The notes under the pieces: generated by a model
Seen by the model: only the letters and a program-made list of their open reading frames with translations
Databases searched by the model: none
What the model was told of the DNA's origin: nothing
NCBI GenBank assembly: GCA_001839685.1
Contig: MLAK01000960.1
Span: 30,904 to 94,903, forward strand
Origin: Tritrichomonas foetus
Taxonomy: Eukaryota; Parabasalia; Tritrichomonadida; Tritrichomonadidae
DNA length: 64,000 nt
Reading direction: 5' to 3'
Program-made: the position numbers and the translations under genes
In this document: piece by piece, positions 48,853-59,116 of the stretch
Position numbering within the stretch: the stretch's first letter is position 1
How the letters are laid out: each line of letters opens with the position of its first letter

Positions 48853-51075
48853 CTAAAATGTATTTCCATATTTTTTTCGAATGATAGATACAAATAGGTA
48901 TCTATGATTATCATCTAAAATAGGCTTCTCAGCTTTTAGTAAATATAAAAATTTTTCATCAGAAAGGTTTGTGGCCATAAATATAAGCATATTAAAAATT
49001 TCTGGGATTTTATGATATTGATTTTTAATTAACTTGTCAAATATTTTGCTTTTTAAATACATTTTCGGTGATTCAAAATAAAATAAATTCATATTTGTCT
49101 GCAATCGCAATGACGTGATTAATTTTTTTTGGTGTAGCAATATCGTTATTTCAAGCGTTTTAAAAACGGCCTGGTCAGATTTGTGTTTTATCATTCGTCT
49201 TGTAAACGATATAAAATCGAATTTAATCAAAGTGTTTCTTAGAGATTCATTAGTTTCGGTGTTAATAATGATTTTCTTGATTAAATTCATCAAAATGAAA
49301 ACTTGATGTTCATCATTGCAATTCATTATGTGTCCAATTAAGAATGTTAAATCATCATCAGAGAAATTGTATTTAGACACTTGAAGTAAAACGTCACCAA
49401 AAATCTTTTGGCATTCAAATATATTCAATTTATCAGCCCTTGGCCTTGGGGAGCCTGGCAATCCTTTCAATAAGTACTTCTTTGCAGGTTTATTCCAATA
49501 ATACATGATAAACATATTAAGTAAATCGGAAAAAGGAATAGATGACACTACTGTAGAAAAGAGAGTTTTCGACCAATGTTTTAAGATACTTAATTGACTG
49601 TCATTATCTGCAATAATCCATAATTCATTATTCGCTAGAATAGCTTCGATTAATTGTTGCTGCAGTTTATCTGTTCTTAGCATTTGAAGAAGTGTAAAGA
49701 ATTTTTTGTACATGGCGTAATTAATAAATTTGGGAGAATATTGTAGGAGTAAATGATAAATGACATCAAATCCATGTGCATTAGCAAAATCAATTTCTGC
49801 TTCTTCGCTCACTAGAAGAGAGTTTGATATGAGTTCAATTGAAGCATCAACAATCACTTGGAAATTATCTGTTTGAAAATCATACAGTGAAAACAATGGA
49901 ATTAAAATGTTCAGTTTAAATTGGTAAACAAGAATTGATGAAAGTGTTGTATTATATGTTTCTGATGTAAATGGAGGAATATATCCAAATTCTGGAATTA
50001 TTTTAGAGTAAATACTTATCTTTGAACGAAGAGGCCCTTGTGTGTAGGTTGTGAGAATTTGGGTCTCTGTTAAAGGATGTGCGAATAAATAGATTGGTCC
50101 ATGAACGATTGGAGTCAGGGGATATACAGGATTTGCTGCTATTTCACATGGATCATGAAATGTTCCATTGAAAGAGATAGAAAGTGACTCCTTCAAAAAA
50201 TCATGCATTGGAATTTGGAAAATTTTCCCAATATTATAGTTAATATATGTTGACAATTTAAGTAAATCTATTGGATTGCCACAATTGTCATTAAAATCTA
50301 ATGTAAAAGAGACAAAACACCAGGAGCGGAAAGGAATTTTGCCTGCATCCAAAGCTATTAATTCATCAAAATCTTGCAAGTTAATTATTAATTTATCACC
50401 ATCAATATACAAACACAAAAATTTATTAACATCAAAATCAATTCGCATTAATATTGATTTATACTTGGGAATCACTTCTTCTATGTAAATCCATGTGTAA
50501 AATGTAAGACCAGTGTCAATTAATGATTGAGAAGAGTACCTAATAACATTTGAAGATTTTATTGGAATAAAAGATTCTGGTTTCTTTAAAGTTGAGCTAA
50601 CAATTGAATTCAAAGTGTTCATTACATTCATGAAAAATATTGATAGTCTTTTGTTTTCAATTGGACAAAGCAGAGAAACAAATTTCTGTACAACTATAGG
50701 TGATGAGATTACAGAAGCAATTTTCCCCAATAAATATAAAGTAGCTTGAACAAATTTTGGATCAACTTCGCCATACCATACATCCAACAGTTTATCAAGT
50801 AAAACTAAATCTAATTGTGCTTTATGGCATTGAAAAGAGTTGTATTGAGAATAATCACAAAGTTTTCCACAAAATTCAACAATCTCAACTTTCATATCGG
50901 TATGTAGAAATAGTTTCACTAAGTACATTAATGCATGTACTTGTCTTATTTTGAAAGCAGGTGTTGTTGATAATGAGGAATCAGAAGCACATATTTGCAG
51001 AAATCTTTGGTATAATTCGGTTGGATATTGAAAGTTGGGAAATATTACTTTAATGAATTTTGATAATACAGTCAA
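48853..51075 (-). CDS. BEACH-domain protein, middle part (ConA-like and helical)
   Basis: 740 residues. The first codons up to 51068 come from the end of the transposon; host coding starts at ...LSKFIKVIFPNFQYP. A concanavalin A-like (LamG) sandwich lies at about 170-350 (...GLTFYTWIYIEE...LCLYIDGDKLIINLQ...PFRSWCFVSFTLDF...), as in neurobeachin-type proteins, with helical repeats on both sides. It ends ...RYLFVSIIRKKYGNTF then TAG because of a frameshift in the run CGAAAAAAATATGG (about 48871-48884). With eight A instead of seven it would continue into the BEACH part. Confidence 0.8.
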   Translation of the reverse strand: MTVLSKFIKVIFPNFQYPTELYQRFLQICASDSSLSTTPAFKIRQVHALMYLVKLFLHTDMKVEIVEFCGKLCDYSQYNSFQCHKAQLDLVLLDKLLDVWYGEVDPKFVQATLYLLGKIASVISSPIVVQKFVSLLCPIENKRLSIFFMNVMNTLNSIVSSTLKKPESFIPIKSSNVIRYSSQSLIDTGLTFYTWIYIEEVIPKYKSILMRIDFDVNKFLCLYIDGDKLIINLQDFDELIALDAGKIPFRSWCFVSFTLDFNDNCGNPIDLLKLSTYINYNIGKIFQIPMHDFLKESLSISFNGTFHDPCEIAANPVYPLTPIVHGPIYLFAHPLTETQILTTYTQGPLRSKISIYSKIIPEFGYIPPFTSETYNTTLSSILVYQFKLNILIPLFSLYDFQTDNFQVIVDASIELISNSLLVSEEAEIDFANAHGFDVIYHLLLQYSPKFINYAMYKKFFTLLQMLRTDKLQQQLIEAILANNELWIIADNDSQLSILKHWSKTLFSTVVSSIPFSDLLNMFIMYYWNKPAKKYLLKGLPGSPRPRADKLNIFECQKIFGDVLLQVSKYNFSDDDLTFLIGHIMNCNDEHQVFILMNLIKKIIINTETNESLRNTLIKFDFISFTRRMIKHKSDQAVFKTLEITILLHQKKLITSLRLQTNMNLFYFESPKMYLKSKIFDKLIKNQYHKIPEIFNMLIFMATNLSDEKFLYLLKAEKPILDDNHRYLFVSIIRKKYGNTF

Positions 51076-51132
51076 ACTTCCTTATTTTCACCTCGTTTGT
51101 CAGATTCGTATATGTCAAATCTGACATTATTA

Positions 51133-51141
51133 AAGGTCAAA
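51133..51141 (+). promoter_or_regulatory. AAGGTCAAA element inside the transposon
   Basis: It lies about 55 nt before the transposase ATG, so the mobile element carries the same putative promoter element as host genes. Confidence 0.4.
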
Positions 51142-51189
51142 TTTTGCCCATCATTGAAAATTTATGGTCATAAAAAATTTCTATCATAA

Positions 51190-52446
51190 ATGAGTTTTCT
51201 TAGTCGACTTTTCTCATTCACCGAATTAGTTCAACCAGAAAAAAATAATATCATACCATACTTTAACCCACAATGTCCATCCAAACCTCGACGAAAACGC
51301 ATCAATAATTTTCGTAAATTATTATCAAACCCAACGAATGATGTTGCTTGCCAAACTGTTGCATCACAATTTACTAAGGCTAATACGCGACAAGCCAAAC
51401 TAATACTTCCAGAAGTAAGAAATATCACAGATAATTTTGACAATTCTGTTGACAATTCTGCTGACAACTCTGTTGACAACTCTATTAATAAATCTAACCA
51501 CGAATCTATTGACAAACATATTAATAATTTTAATGACGTATCGATTAATAATTCTAATGAAAATATTAATTTGAATATAAACCTAATCAGTGAAGTAAAG
51601 AAGCCAATTAATAGAATTGCCGTATTAAACATTCCATTTAATGTCAAAAATAAACCAAAAAAATATACACTAAACCTAAAAAAAAATAATTTTATCAAAT
51701 CAACACTAAATTTTAACTTTTTGGAAGGCAAAAAGATTTTGCAAAAACTTTCGTCTAAAGAAAAATTGGAGTATGGGGAACTTCAAAAGATTAGTAATGA
51801 AACTCTCATTAACATTAATACATTAAAATCATGGCGCTACCAAATTTTGTCGAAGAAAAAAACGATAGCCAGTTTTTTGATTAATAAAAAGGGAGGAAGA
51901 CATCGAATATTTTCAAATGCAGATGAACAACAGATCTTCAAAAGTATTGTGGAAAAAATGGATTGTTGTTTAGATATCGACGATATCAAAGACATAGCAA
52001 TGACCCACTTTTTAAAAACAGAAAGAGATCGATTGTATCTTGAGAAAATTAAATCATTGAATTTGACAACAGAAGAAGAAAAAAAGCAATTAAAAGATTT
52101 GATAGATTCAATGAGTGATCAGGAAGTTGATTCACTCATTGAAATCCGATTTCATGGTTCTTATAAATGGATTCATAGCTTTTTACAAAGATACAATTTC
52201 TGTTTCACCAAGACTAAAACAAGTAAAGAAGGAATTATTGATGAAATTTATTCGCAGAACTATGTTATTAGTTTAGTTGAAGCTTTCCATCAATTTCCAA
52301 CCAATAAAATTATCAATATAGATGAAACTTGTGTAAACTATGTTAATGAACCATTTCGTATGCTTTCAATTAAAGGAAAATCACATTCTGTCAATATTCC
52401 AACACAAAAACAAAGTTTCACAAGCATAGGGATTATTGATTCAGAA
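51190..52446 (+). CDS. DDE transposase, CENP-B/pogo type (C-terminus in N gap)
   Basis: From the ATG at 51190, 419 codons can be read before the gap. The N-terminus is basic, then comes an Asn/Asp/Ser repeat tract (DNSVDNSADNSVDNSIN). A helix-turn-helix region starts ...TLKSWRYQILSKKK and continues to a CENP-B-type second HTH (...HGSYKWIHSFLQRYNFCF). The first catalytic Asp is Asp378 in IINIDETCVNYV, the hallmark of pogo/Tigger/CENP-B-like DDE domains. The second and third acidic residues would lie in the gap. The frame that runs through the N's to 53193 is an artefact of untranslatable bases. Whether the transposase is intact cannot be told. Confidence 0.8.
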
Positions 52447-53119
52447 NNNNNNNNNNNNNNNNNNNNNNNNNNNNNNNNNNNNNNNNNNNNNNNNNNNNNN
52501 NNNNNNNNNNNNNNNNNNNNNNNNNNNNNNNNNNNNNNNNNNNNNNNNNNNNNNNNNNNNNNNNNNNNNNNNNNNNNNNNNNNNNNNNNNNNNNNNNNNN
52601 NNNNNNNNNNNNNNNNNNNNNNNNNNNNNNNNNNNNNNNNNNNNNNNNNNNNNNNNNNNNNNNNNNNNNNNNNNNNNNNNNNNNNNNNNNNNNNNNNNNN
52701 NNNNNNNNNNNNNNNNNNNNNNNNNNNNNNNNNNNNNNNNNNNNNNNNNNNNNNNNNNNNNNNNNNNNNNNNNNNNNNNNNNNNNNNNNNNNNNNNNNNN
52801 NNNNNNNNNNNNNNNNNNNNNNNNNNNNNNNNNNNNNNNNNNNNNNNNNNNNNNNNNNNNNNNNNNNNNNNNNNNNNNNNNNNNNNNNNNNNNNNNNNNN
52901 NNNNNNNNNNNNNNNNNNNNNNNNNNNNNNNNNNNNNNNNNNNNNNNNNNNNNNNNNNNNNNNNNNNNNNNNNNNNNNNNNNNNNNNNNNNNNNNNNNNN
53001 NNNNNNNNNNNNNNNNNNNNNNNNNNNNNNNNNNNNNNNNNNNNNNNNNNNNNNNNNNNNNNNNNNNNNNNNNNNNNNNNNNNNNNNNNNNNNNNNNNNN
53101 NNNNNNNNNNNNNNNNNNN
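52447..53119. other. Assembly gap (673 N)
   Basis: N's replace sequence inside the transposon. The repeated nature of the element and the adjoining A16 run probably defeated assembly. Confidence 0.98.
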
Positions 53120-53830
53120 AAAAAAAAAAAAAAAATCAAAAGACTCCAACTTTTAAAATAAAATTGAATACAGTCAAAATCTTATTTGAATAGAAATTGC
53201 ATTCAAAAAGTTTATTGACTAAAAATATCTAATTAATTTCTTTCAATTTTGTGGATAATGATGAACGTTTAATAATTTGTATTCAAGAGTCATATTTACG
53301 TTTTTTCCTATCTGATGAGATTTATAATAAATCAACAATAAATTAATATTTAGTATCATGAATTGTTATTATAATATAAAAATTGAAGTCTTTTTTGAAA
53401 TTTTCAAAATCACATAAAATTTCGAAAATTATTTTTTTGATTTTTTTTATGTCTTGAAAAACTTCAAACGGTATTCAATAAATTTTGCTTATTTTCATAC
53501 TCGAATAAGCAAGGCGAGAAAAGTTGTAATGAATTAAGAAATGACATTTTCAGGTTAAAACATCACATTTGTGAATTTCATATTAATATTTATTTGCTCA
53601 GCATGATGGTTGTTATGATGTTAAAGTCGATGTTAATTATTTTCAATCATTGATTGGGAAACCCCTCATTAAATAATGATGTAATTTTTCCAAAAATTAA
53701 TTATTGTTTTATTGGTTGTCATAAAGATTCAATTCGATAAACAAATGTAAATTTTTACTTTATAATATTTCTTGAAGACTCTATGAGTCTAAAAGCACAA
53801 ATTTTGAATGAAAAAAAGTTAGAAAAAGTT

Positions 53831-55978
53831 TTAATAAACGTTTTTCTCACAAAAATTTGAATGAAATCTGACAAACGAGGTGAAAATAAGGTAGTTTGAC
53901 TGTATTTTAAAAATCTCTATATCAAAAGACACAGAAGAAGAAGTAATAGCAAAAAAGCGCATGAGGATCATCAAAAATTCTTCAGCAATGTTAAGGTTAT
54001 CTCCATTAAATAGACTTGAAGTTCTTATTGATTCTAGGTTTTGAATAAGAGAATATGCTACTTTCTTAAAAACAGGTAATTGAAGATGTGAGCGTGCTAT
54101 TGCTTTATTATAGGCATTTAACAAACTACAAAGTAAGTCAGTTGTATCATATGTAGGAGACATATCATTGATACTGTCTATTAAAATTGCTAGATGATCG
54201 AATGCAATGGTAAGGATTCCTTGTTGACACATAATATCATCAATTTGGATGAAAATCATATCTTTAATATTTTTTTCGAAAATGATCCCTAACAATGTAT
54301 TAGAAAAATAATTATCTTTTTGGTAAAAATAATCATAATTTTTATTTCTCACAAAATATTGAATAATATAGGATCTTGATTCTGAAACACTTTCATTACC
54401 ATTCACTTCTAATATTCTATAAAAGTTTAATATTTTGGCCAGGACATTTTCAATCGAAAATGATGAGCTCTTTCTTTTTATCTGATTATCATGGAACCAC
54501 AAAATTCTTATCATGCATTCCTCAAATAATTTTGGATAAGATGCTAAAAACAATAATATCTTGGAAAATGACTCTTTACCAGAACAGAAACCAAGCAATA
54601 GAGCACAGTTTCTCAATGATGTTAAACTTTTCATTTGCAAATCATTTGATTGGTATATGACTTTCGGATTAAAAATTAAATCATCAATCAGAAGGTTTGA
54701 TATACAAGGAATTTCAACTGAAAATGTAGAAGTAATGTTATTGCATATCAAGAAAAGGACTAGAATATGTGAATATACTTGAGATGAGATGAATTTTAAT
54801 TCCTTTATTTTACAACAATAAATATCGACAAAATTGTTTAATAATTGAATATGATTCTCTAATGATTGTGAAACTAATCCTAGTTTACAAATTAATTCAT
54901 TTTCGCAATAAGATGATAATGAATCAGATTCAATAAAAGTATTTTGATTAAAATATTTAAATCCGTTTTTAAAAGTACAATCTGTGAATTCAAAAATAGG
55001 CTCAACCTCTTCAAATTTAAAATAAATCAGATCTGTATTAGATTTGGTATTAACACTAAACATTAGATTTGATGATTCAATATAGCACATCAATGAATCA
55101 ACTATTATCCCCAAATAATTCCCAAATTCATTTGAAGGAATACATCGTGAACAACTTACAAGCAAATTTAATGCACCTAAGTTCAAGCTTTCCATTTCTG
55201 GAATGATTGCTTTCATTATCATTGATGTAAAATTCAATGGAATAGAATTTCCTCTTTCAAGACATATCATAGATAAAAGTGCATACATTTCAATTTTATA
55301 CTCATGAATATTATTATTTAAATCTTGATTGAAAATAATATTTTCATTTTCCATTTCTGTTTTGGGAAGTCGAGTAATCATCAATTTATTTATGATAGCA
55401 TCTAAGAGAAAAGTTGACTCACTTGTAAAATTAACAACCTCATGAAAAAATGAACGAAGTGGAACAATATAGTGAGTAAAGGATGGCATATTATCTAATG
55501 ATAAATACAAAGAAAAAGCACATACAAATAATGTTTGTGACATTGAAGAAAAGTCAGAACACTTTAAAAATTTGCAATTTGCTTGTAGAATAAGTGGAAG
55601 AACGTCAATGTTTTTATTTAACTCAAATTTAATAAGCCATTCTATATAAGAATAATAAACATATAGTACAAATATGATTGTATCAGATTTTCTTATTAAT
55701 GGAATTGATATTATTTCATGGAGTAATTTTGGTGAAGAACTAAAAGAAAAGTCACCCAATTGTGAAATTTGAGTACATAAGAACCCATTTCTTTTGACTA
55801 ACTTTGTTATTAGAAGTTCTCGATTGGGATTTTTTTGCACAGTTTTTACCTCGTCAAAAATTGGCTTCAATTCATTGTTAAAGCACAATATTGGATATTC
55901 AGGTAACTTAATTTCAAAGATTTTCGTTATTAGTAATTGCTGTGTTGAAGTTATCATTTCATTGTTATTGAAATTCAT
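53831..55978 (-). CDS. BEACH-domain protein, N-terminal part (cut by transposon)
   Basis: Up to 715 residues, helical and rich in Leu and Ile, without a named domain; this fits the long armadillo-like N-terminus of BEACH proteins. Host coding ends at ...SSVSFDIEIFKI (53903-53905). The last about 25 residues and the stop are read from the transposon. Joining 53903 to 51068 across one TA gives an unbroken frame into the middle part, so these are one gene. The ATG at 55978 may not be the real start: in-frame codons reading ...NIQFFLGEKRFLM precede it, and another frame further upstream reads DDFELLEKVCEMN, so a further frameshift near 56020 is possible. There is no promoter element. Confidence 0.75.
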   Translation of the reverse strand: MNFNNNEMITSTQQLLITKIFEIKLPEYPILCFNNELKPIFDEVKTVQKNPNRELLITKLVKRNGFLCTQISQLGDFSFSSSPKLLHEIISIPLIRKSDTIIFVLYVYYSYIEWLIKFELNKNIDVLPLILQANCKFLKCSDFSSMSQTLFVCAFSLYLSLDNMPSFTHYIVPLRSFFHEVVNFTSESTFLLDAIINKLMITRLPKTEMENENIIFNQDLNNNIHEYKIEMYALLSMICLERGNSIPLNFTSMIMKAIIPEMESLNLGALNLLVSCSRCIPSNEFGNYLGIIVDSLMCYIESSNLMFSVNTKSNTDLIYFKFEEVEPIFEFTDCTFKNGFKYFNQNTFIESDSLSSYCENELICKLGLVSQSLENHIQLLNNFVDIYCCKIKELKFISSQVYSHILVLFLICNNITSTFSVEIPCISNLLIDDLIFNPKVIYQSNDLQMKSLTSLRNCALLLGFCSGKESFSKILLFLASYPKLFEECMIRILWFHDNQIKRKSSSFSIENVLAKILNFYRILEVNGNESVSESRSYIIQYFVRNKNYDYFYQKDNYFSNTLLGIIFEKNIKDMIFIQIDDIMCQQGILTIAFDHLAILIDSINDMSPTYDTTDLLCSLLNAYNKAIARSHLQLPVFKKVAYSLIQNLESIRTSSLFNGDNLNIAEEFLMILMRFFAITSSSVSFDIEIFKIQSNYLIFTSFVRFHSNFCEKNVY

Positions 55979-56204
55979 TAAAAATCTCTTTTCTCCTAGA
56001 AAAAATTGTATGTTGTATTCATTTCACAAACTTTTTCTAACAATTCAAAATCGTCATAAATGAGACAATGAATGGAAATTCACATGATAATAAGTGAAAC
56101 ACAAACTATGAAATATAATTAACATCAAATTAAATGAATATCAAGAAAGAAAAAAACAATAATTATTATTGACACTTGAACATCTTTATATAAAATGTTT
56201 CACT

Positions 56205-57632
56205 TTATACACTGATTTCAACAGAAATCCCAAGTAAAGATTTATTGGCTTCAAGAATTGGTTTCACATCAAAATCGTAAAATTCTTGAACTTGTTGAGG
56301 AGCTCTTCCAACAAAGTTTTCAGGTTTCATGATTGCATTTAAATCATCAATGGTCATTCCAAATGTTTCATCAGCAGCGATTAGTTCTGCCATGTTGTTT
56401 TCTAAACCTTCTTCTTTTACTCTTTTTCCAGCAATGATTGAATACTGGCGTATCTTTTCATGCAAATCTTGCCTGTCTCCTCCACGCTTTACAGCATCCA
56501 TGAGGATGTTTTCAGTAGCCATGAAAGGAATTTCACGCATGAATTGTTGATGAATCACTTTTGGATAAACAACTAAGCCATCTGTAACGTTGATGTAAAG
56601 CATAAGAATGGCATCAACTGCCATAAAAGCTTCAGGAATTGATATCCTTTTATTAGCTGAATCATCAAGGGTTCTTTCAAACCATTGAACAGCAGCAGTA
56701 ATTGCTGGATTTAATGAATCAACAATTACGAAACGAGCAAGTGAAGAAATTCTTTCACATCTCATTGGATTCCTTTTATAAGCCATTGCAGAAGATCCTA
56801 TTTGTGATTTTTCAAATGGTTCTTCAATCTGCTTCAAGTGTTGAAGGAGTCGAATATCATTTGAAAATTTGAATGCAGATTGGGCAATTCCACTTAAAAT
56901 GCTAAGCATTTGATAATCAAGTTTCCTTGGGTAAGTTTGACCACTTACAGTAAAACATTTGGAATATCCCATTTTTTCTGCTATTTTCTGATCCAATTGA
57001 ATGCATTTCTGGTGATCTCCATTAAAAAGTTCCATAAAACTGGCCATTGTTCCAGTTGTTCCTTTGCAGCCTAATAATTTTGCTTTAGAAAGTTGGTTTT
57101 CAACATCTTCAAGATCCATCAAAAGATCCTGAATCCATAATGTTGCTCTCTTTCCAACCGTGGTTGGTTGTGCTGCTTGAAAATGGGTAAATGCAAGTGT
57201 TGGAAGATCTTTATACTTCAGAGCAAATTTAGAAAGCTCGTTAATCAAGTTGATCAACTTCTTTCGAATTAATTGAAGTGCTTCAGTCATGATGATAATG
57301 TCAGTATTATCACCAACATAACAACTTGTTGCACCTAAGTGAATGATTGGCTTAGCTTTCGGGCATTGAACGCCGTAAGCATACACATGACTCATCACAT
57401 CATGTCTCACTTCTTTTTCTCGCTGCTTAGCTACATCATAGTTTACATCATTAACGAACGACTTCATTTCATTTATTTGGTCATCAGTAATGTCTAAGCC
57501 AAGCTCTTTTTCTGATTCGGCAAGAGCAACCCATAACTTACGCCATGTTGTGAATTTCTTCTCAGGAGAAAAGAGATATTGCATTTCAGGACTGGCATAT
57601 CGGCTGTTGAGTGGATTCTCATATTTATTCAT
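56205..57632 (-). CDS. purB: Adenylosuccinate lyase
   Basis: 475 residues, the full length of the eukaryotic enzyme. It splits adenylosuccinate to AMP and fumarate, the last step from IMP to AMP; in de novo purine synthesis it also splits SAICAR. Visible are the fumarase-superfamily signature SSAMAYKRNPMRCE (about 280-293), the catalytic THFQAAQPTTVGKR (His150) and IIHLGATSCYVGDNTD. The sequence resembles animal-type ADSL rather than the typical bacterial form. Trichomonads lack de novo purine synthesis. In Tritrichomonas hypoxanthine-type salvage through IMP is important, so this enzyme would make AMP from salvaged IMP. It is most likely cytosolic. A GGTCAAAA lies 107 nt upstream of the ATG. 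Confidence 0.95.
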   Translation of the reverse strand: MNKYENPLNSRYASPEMQYLFSPEKKFTTWRKLWVALAESEKELGLDITDDQINEMKSFVNDVNYDVAKQREKEVRHDVMSHVYAYGVQCPKAKPIIHLGATSCYVGDNTDIIIMTEALQLIRKKLINLINELSKFALKYKDLPTLAFTHFQAAQPTTVGKRATLWIQDLLMDLEDVENQLSKAKLLGCKGTTGTMASFMELFNGDHQKCIQLDQKIAEKMGYSKCFTVSGQTYPRKLDYQMLSILSGIAQSAFKFSNDIRLLQHLKQIEEPFEKSQIGSSAMAYKRNPMRCERISSLARFVIVDSLNPAITAAVQWFERTLDDSANKRISIPEAFMAVDAILMLYINVTDGLVVYPKVIHQQFMREIPFMATENILMDAVKRGGDRQDLHEKIRQYSIIAGKRVKEEGLENNMAELIAADETFGMTIDDLNAIMKPENFVGRAPQQVQEFYDFDVKPILEANKSLLGISVEISV

Positions 57633-57731
57633 TTGATGATGATTATTGATAATCCGTCAATCGGGAGATTAAATTCAAATGGAATTCAAATATTCACTAT
57701 TTCTATGAATTCTATTCAAATAACGATATAA

Positions 57732-57739
57732 TTTTGACC
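57732..57739 (-). promoter_or_regulatory. GGTCAAAA element
   Basis: On the minus strand it reads TTGGTCAAAATTAT, 107 nt before the adenylosuccinate lyase ATG; distant, so uncertain. Confidence 0.3.
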
Positions 57740-57773
57740 AATTCATCAATATATTTAACCTTACATGTAAAAA

Positions 57774-57974
57774 TTATCTGAAGGATATTTGAATAATATG
57801 ACCATTCGCACTCTCAAAATCTAAATTGATAAGATTTGCTTTTGCGAACGGAAGAATATCGGCTTGCTTTTGAAATACAGAAGTGTCACAGAAATCACAA
57901 ACAAAAATACATATATGAAGAGCTAAACAACAATATTTATCAAAAATAACTTGAAGAAGGTCAAATTTTGACAT
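57774..57974 (-). CDS. Short hypothetical frame
   Basis: 66 residues from the ATG at 57974, cysteine-rich in the middle (...CLALHICIFVCDFCDT...). No family recognised and no upstream element. It may be a relic or a chance frame. Confidence 0.25.
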   Translation of the reverse strand: MSKFDLLQVIFDKYCCLALHICIFVCDFCDTSVFQKQADILPFAKANLINLDFESANGHIIQISFR

Positions 57975-59116
57975 TTGAGGAGATTCAAAAATCAAAAATT
58001 TGAAACAACAGGAAATGAATACACCTACACGTTGAATATCTGTTATTTTACTGGGTTTTAAAACGGAATGTTCCTCAATTTCGATAATTGGAAATTAGAT
58101 TAAATAATGAAAAAAATATGGTAATTAATAATTTATAGGTGATGAATTGCCAAATGTACATATTTTAAAGAAGGAAGGCATAATTTTTCTTGAGAAAAAA
58201 GGACCAATTCATATGACCAAATATCATTTTCGAAATTGAGCGATTTTTCATGCTGATATTAAAACAATTTATCAAATAAATCAAAAAGCAATTTGAAAAT
58301 CACTTCATTTCTGAGAGAAATTATTTTTTGGAAAAAAGATTGTCTCCAATTTTAGTGGGATTGATTTAATACGTTACTAGTTTTGTGTTCTCAAAGGATG
58401 TGGATTCCCAGACTGTCCAAATATAGGGTTCGAAAAGAATCGTTTAAAAAGATATCAAACGATCGCATCACAAATCATGATCGTCACATTTCACAGTTTC
58501 AATAAACAAGTAGACTTTTTTTTTCAAAAAATGCGGTTAGATTGTTTGTATTGTTTGTTCGTCTGAAAATTTCAATTGATATCTAGGTGAAAGCAGATTG
58601 AATTTTGAATAAAAATCAAGGAAACGATTTTTTTCTTCACAATTTCGACTTTTTCATAATTCTCCGATTTTTTGGTGAATTTCTCTCAAAACCAAATGCC
58701 TTTTTTTCTTCTAAATAGTTTTGTATGTTCCAATTGACTCTTCAATGATCAATTTGAGAATATTTTGCGTTCAAATGTGAAAATAACATATACAAAAATA
58801 TTCATTTATTTCAAATATTCCTTTAGAAAAAATAAATCACAACTCACAAAATTGTTTGAGTATAAAAAAATATCTCCCATAAATTATACACCATTTTTGT
58901 TTGATACATTTAAATATTTTGAATTAATAATGTTTAATTTCTGAAAACTTTCATAAATAGCACATAAATCATTCATTTTTCAAGAAATAATTGTGAATAT
59001 AATTTTCATTTTTTTTGGAAATAATTCTCGAATTACACAAAAATGTTAAACACCATTGAAAAAGTCTCATCATTAATAAAAAGAATAAAAATCTCACATT
59101 TCAATCATCAGCTGAA

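Larger units (their letters stand above)
51069..53902 (+). mobile_element. Tc1/mariner-superfamily (pogo-like) DNA transposon
   Basis: Terminal inverted repeats of 38 bp (51069-51106 and 53865-53902) start CAGTCAAAC and differ at one position. TA lies on both sides (51067-51068 and 53903-53904), the target duplication of this superfamily. A subterminal palindrome GTCAGATT...AATCTGAC is at the left end. The element carries one transposase gene and its own AAGGTCAAA element. A 673-base N gap (52447-53119) hides the catalytic C-terminal part; after it is an A-rich run and non-coding sequence. Total about 2.83 kb including the gap. It interrupts the BEACH gene, which lies on the opposite strand. 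Confidence 0.9.
57633..59116. other. Long intergenic region with possible relics
   Basis: 1484 nt. The minus frame 57774-57974 encodes about 66 residues (MSKFDLLQVIFDKYCC...), and the plus frame 58132-58239 encodes ...DELPNVHILKKEGIIFLEKK..., ending at TGA. Both look protein-like but have no family or promoter. AGGTCAAATTTTGAC (57958) lies inside the first. The remainder is AT-rich with no other feature. Confidence 0.5.

Noticed and set aside
52433..53193. Long frames through the N gap on both strands
   Set aside because: Ambiguous bases cannot give stop codons, so the frames are artificial.
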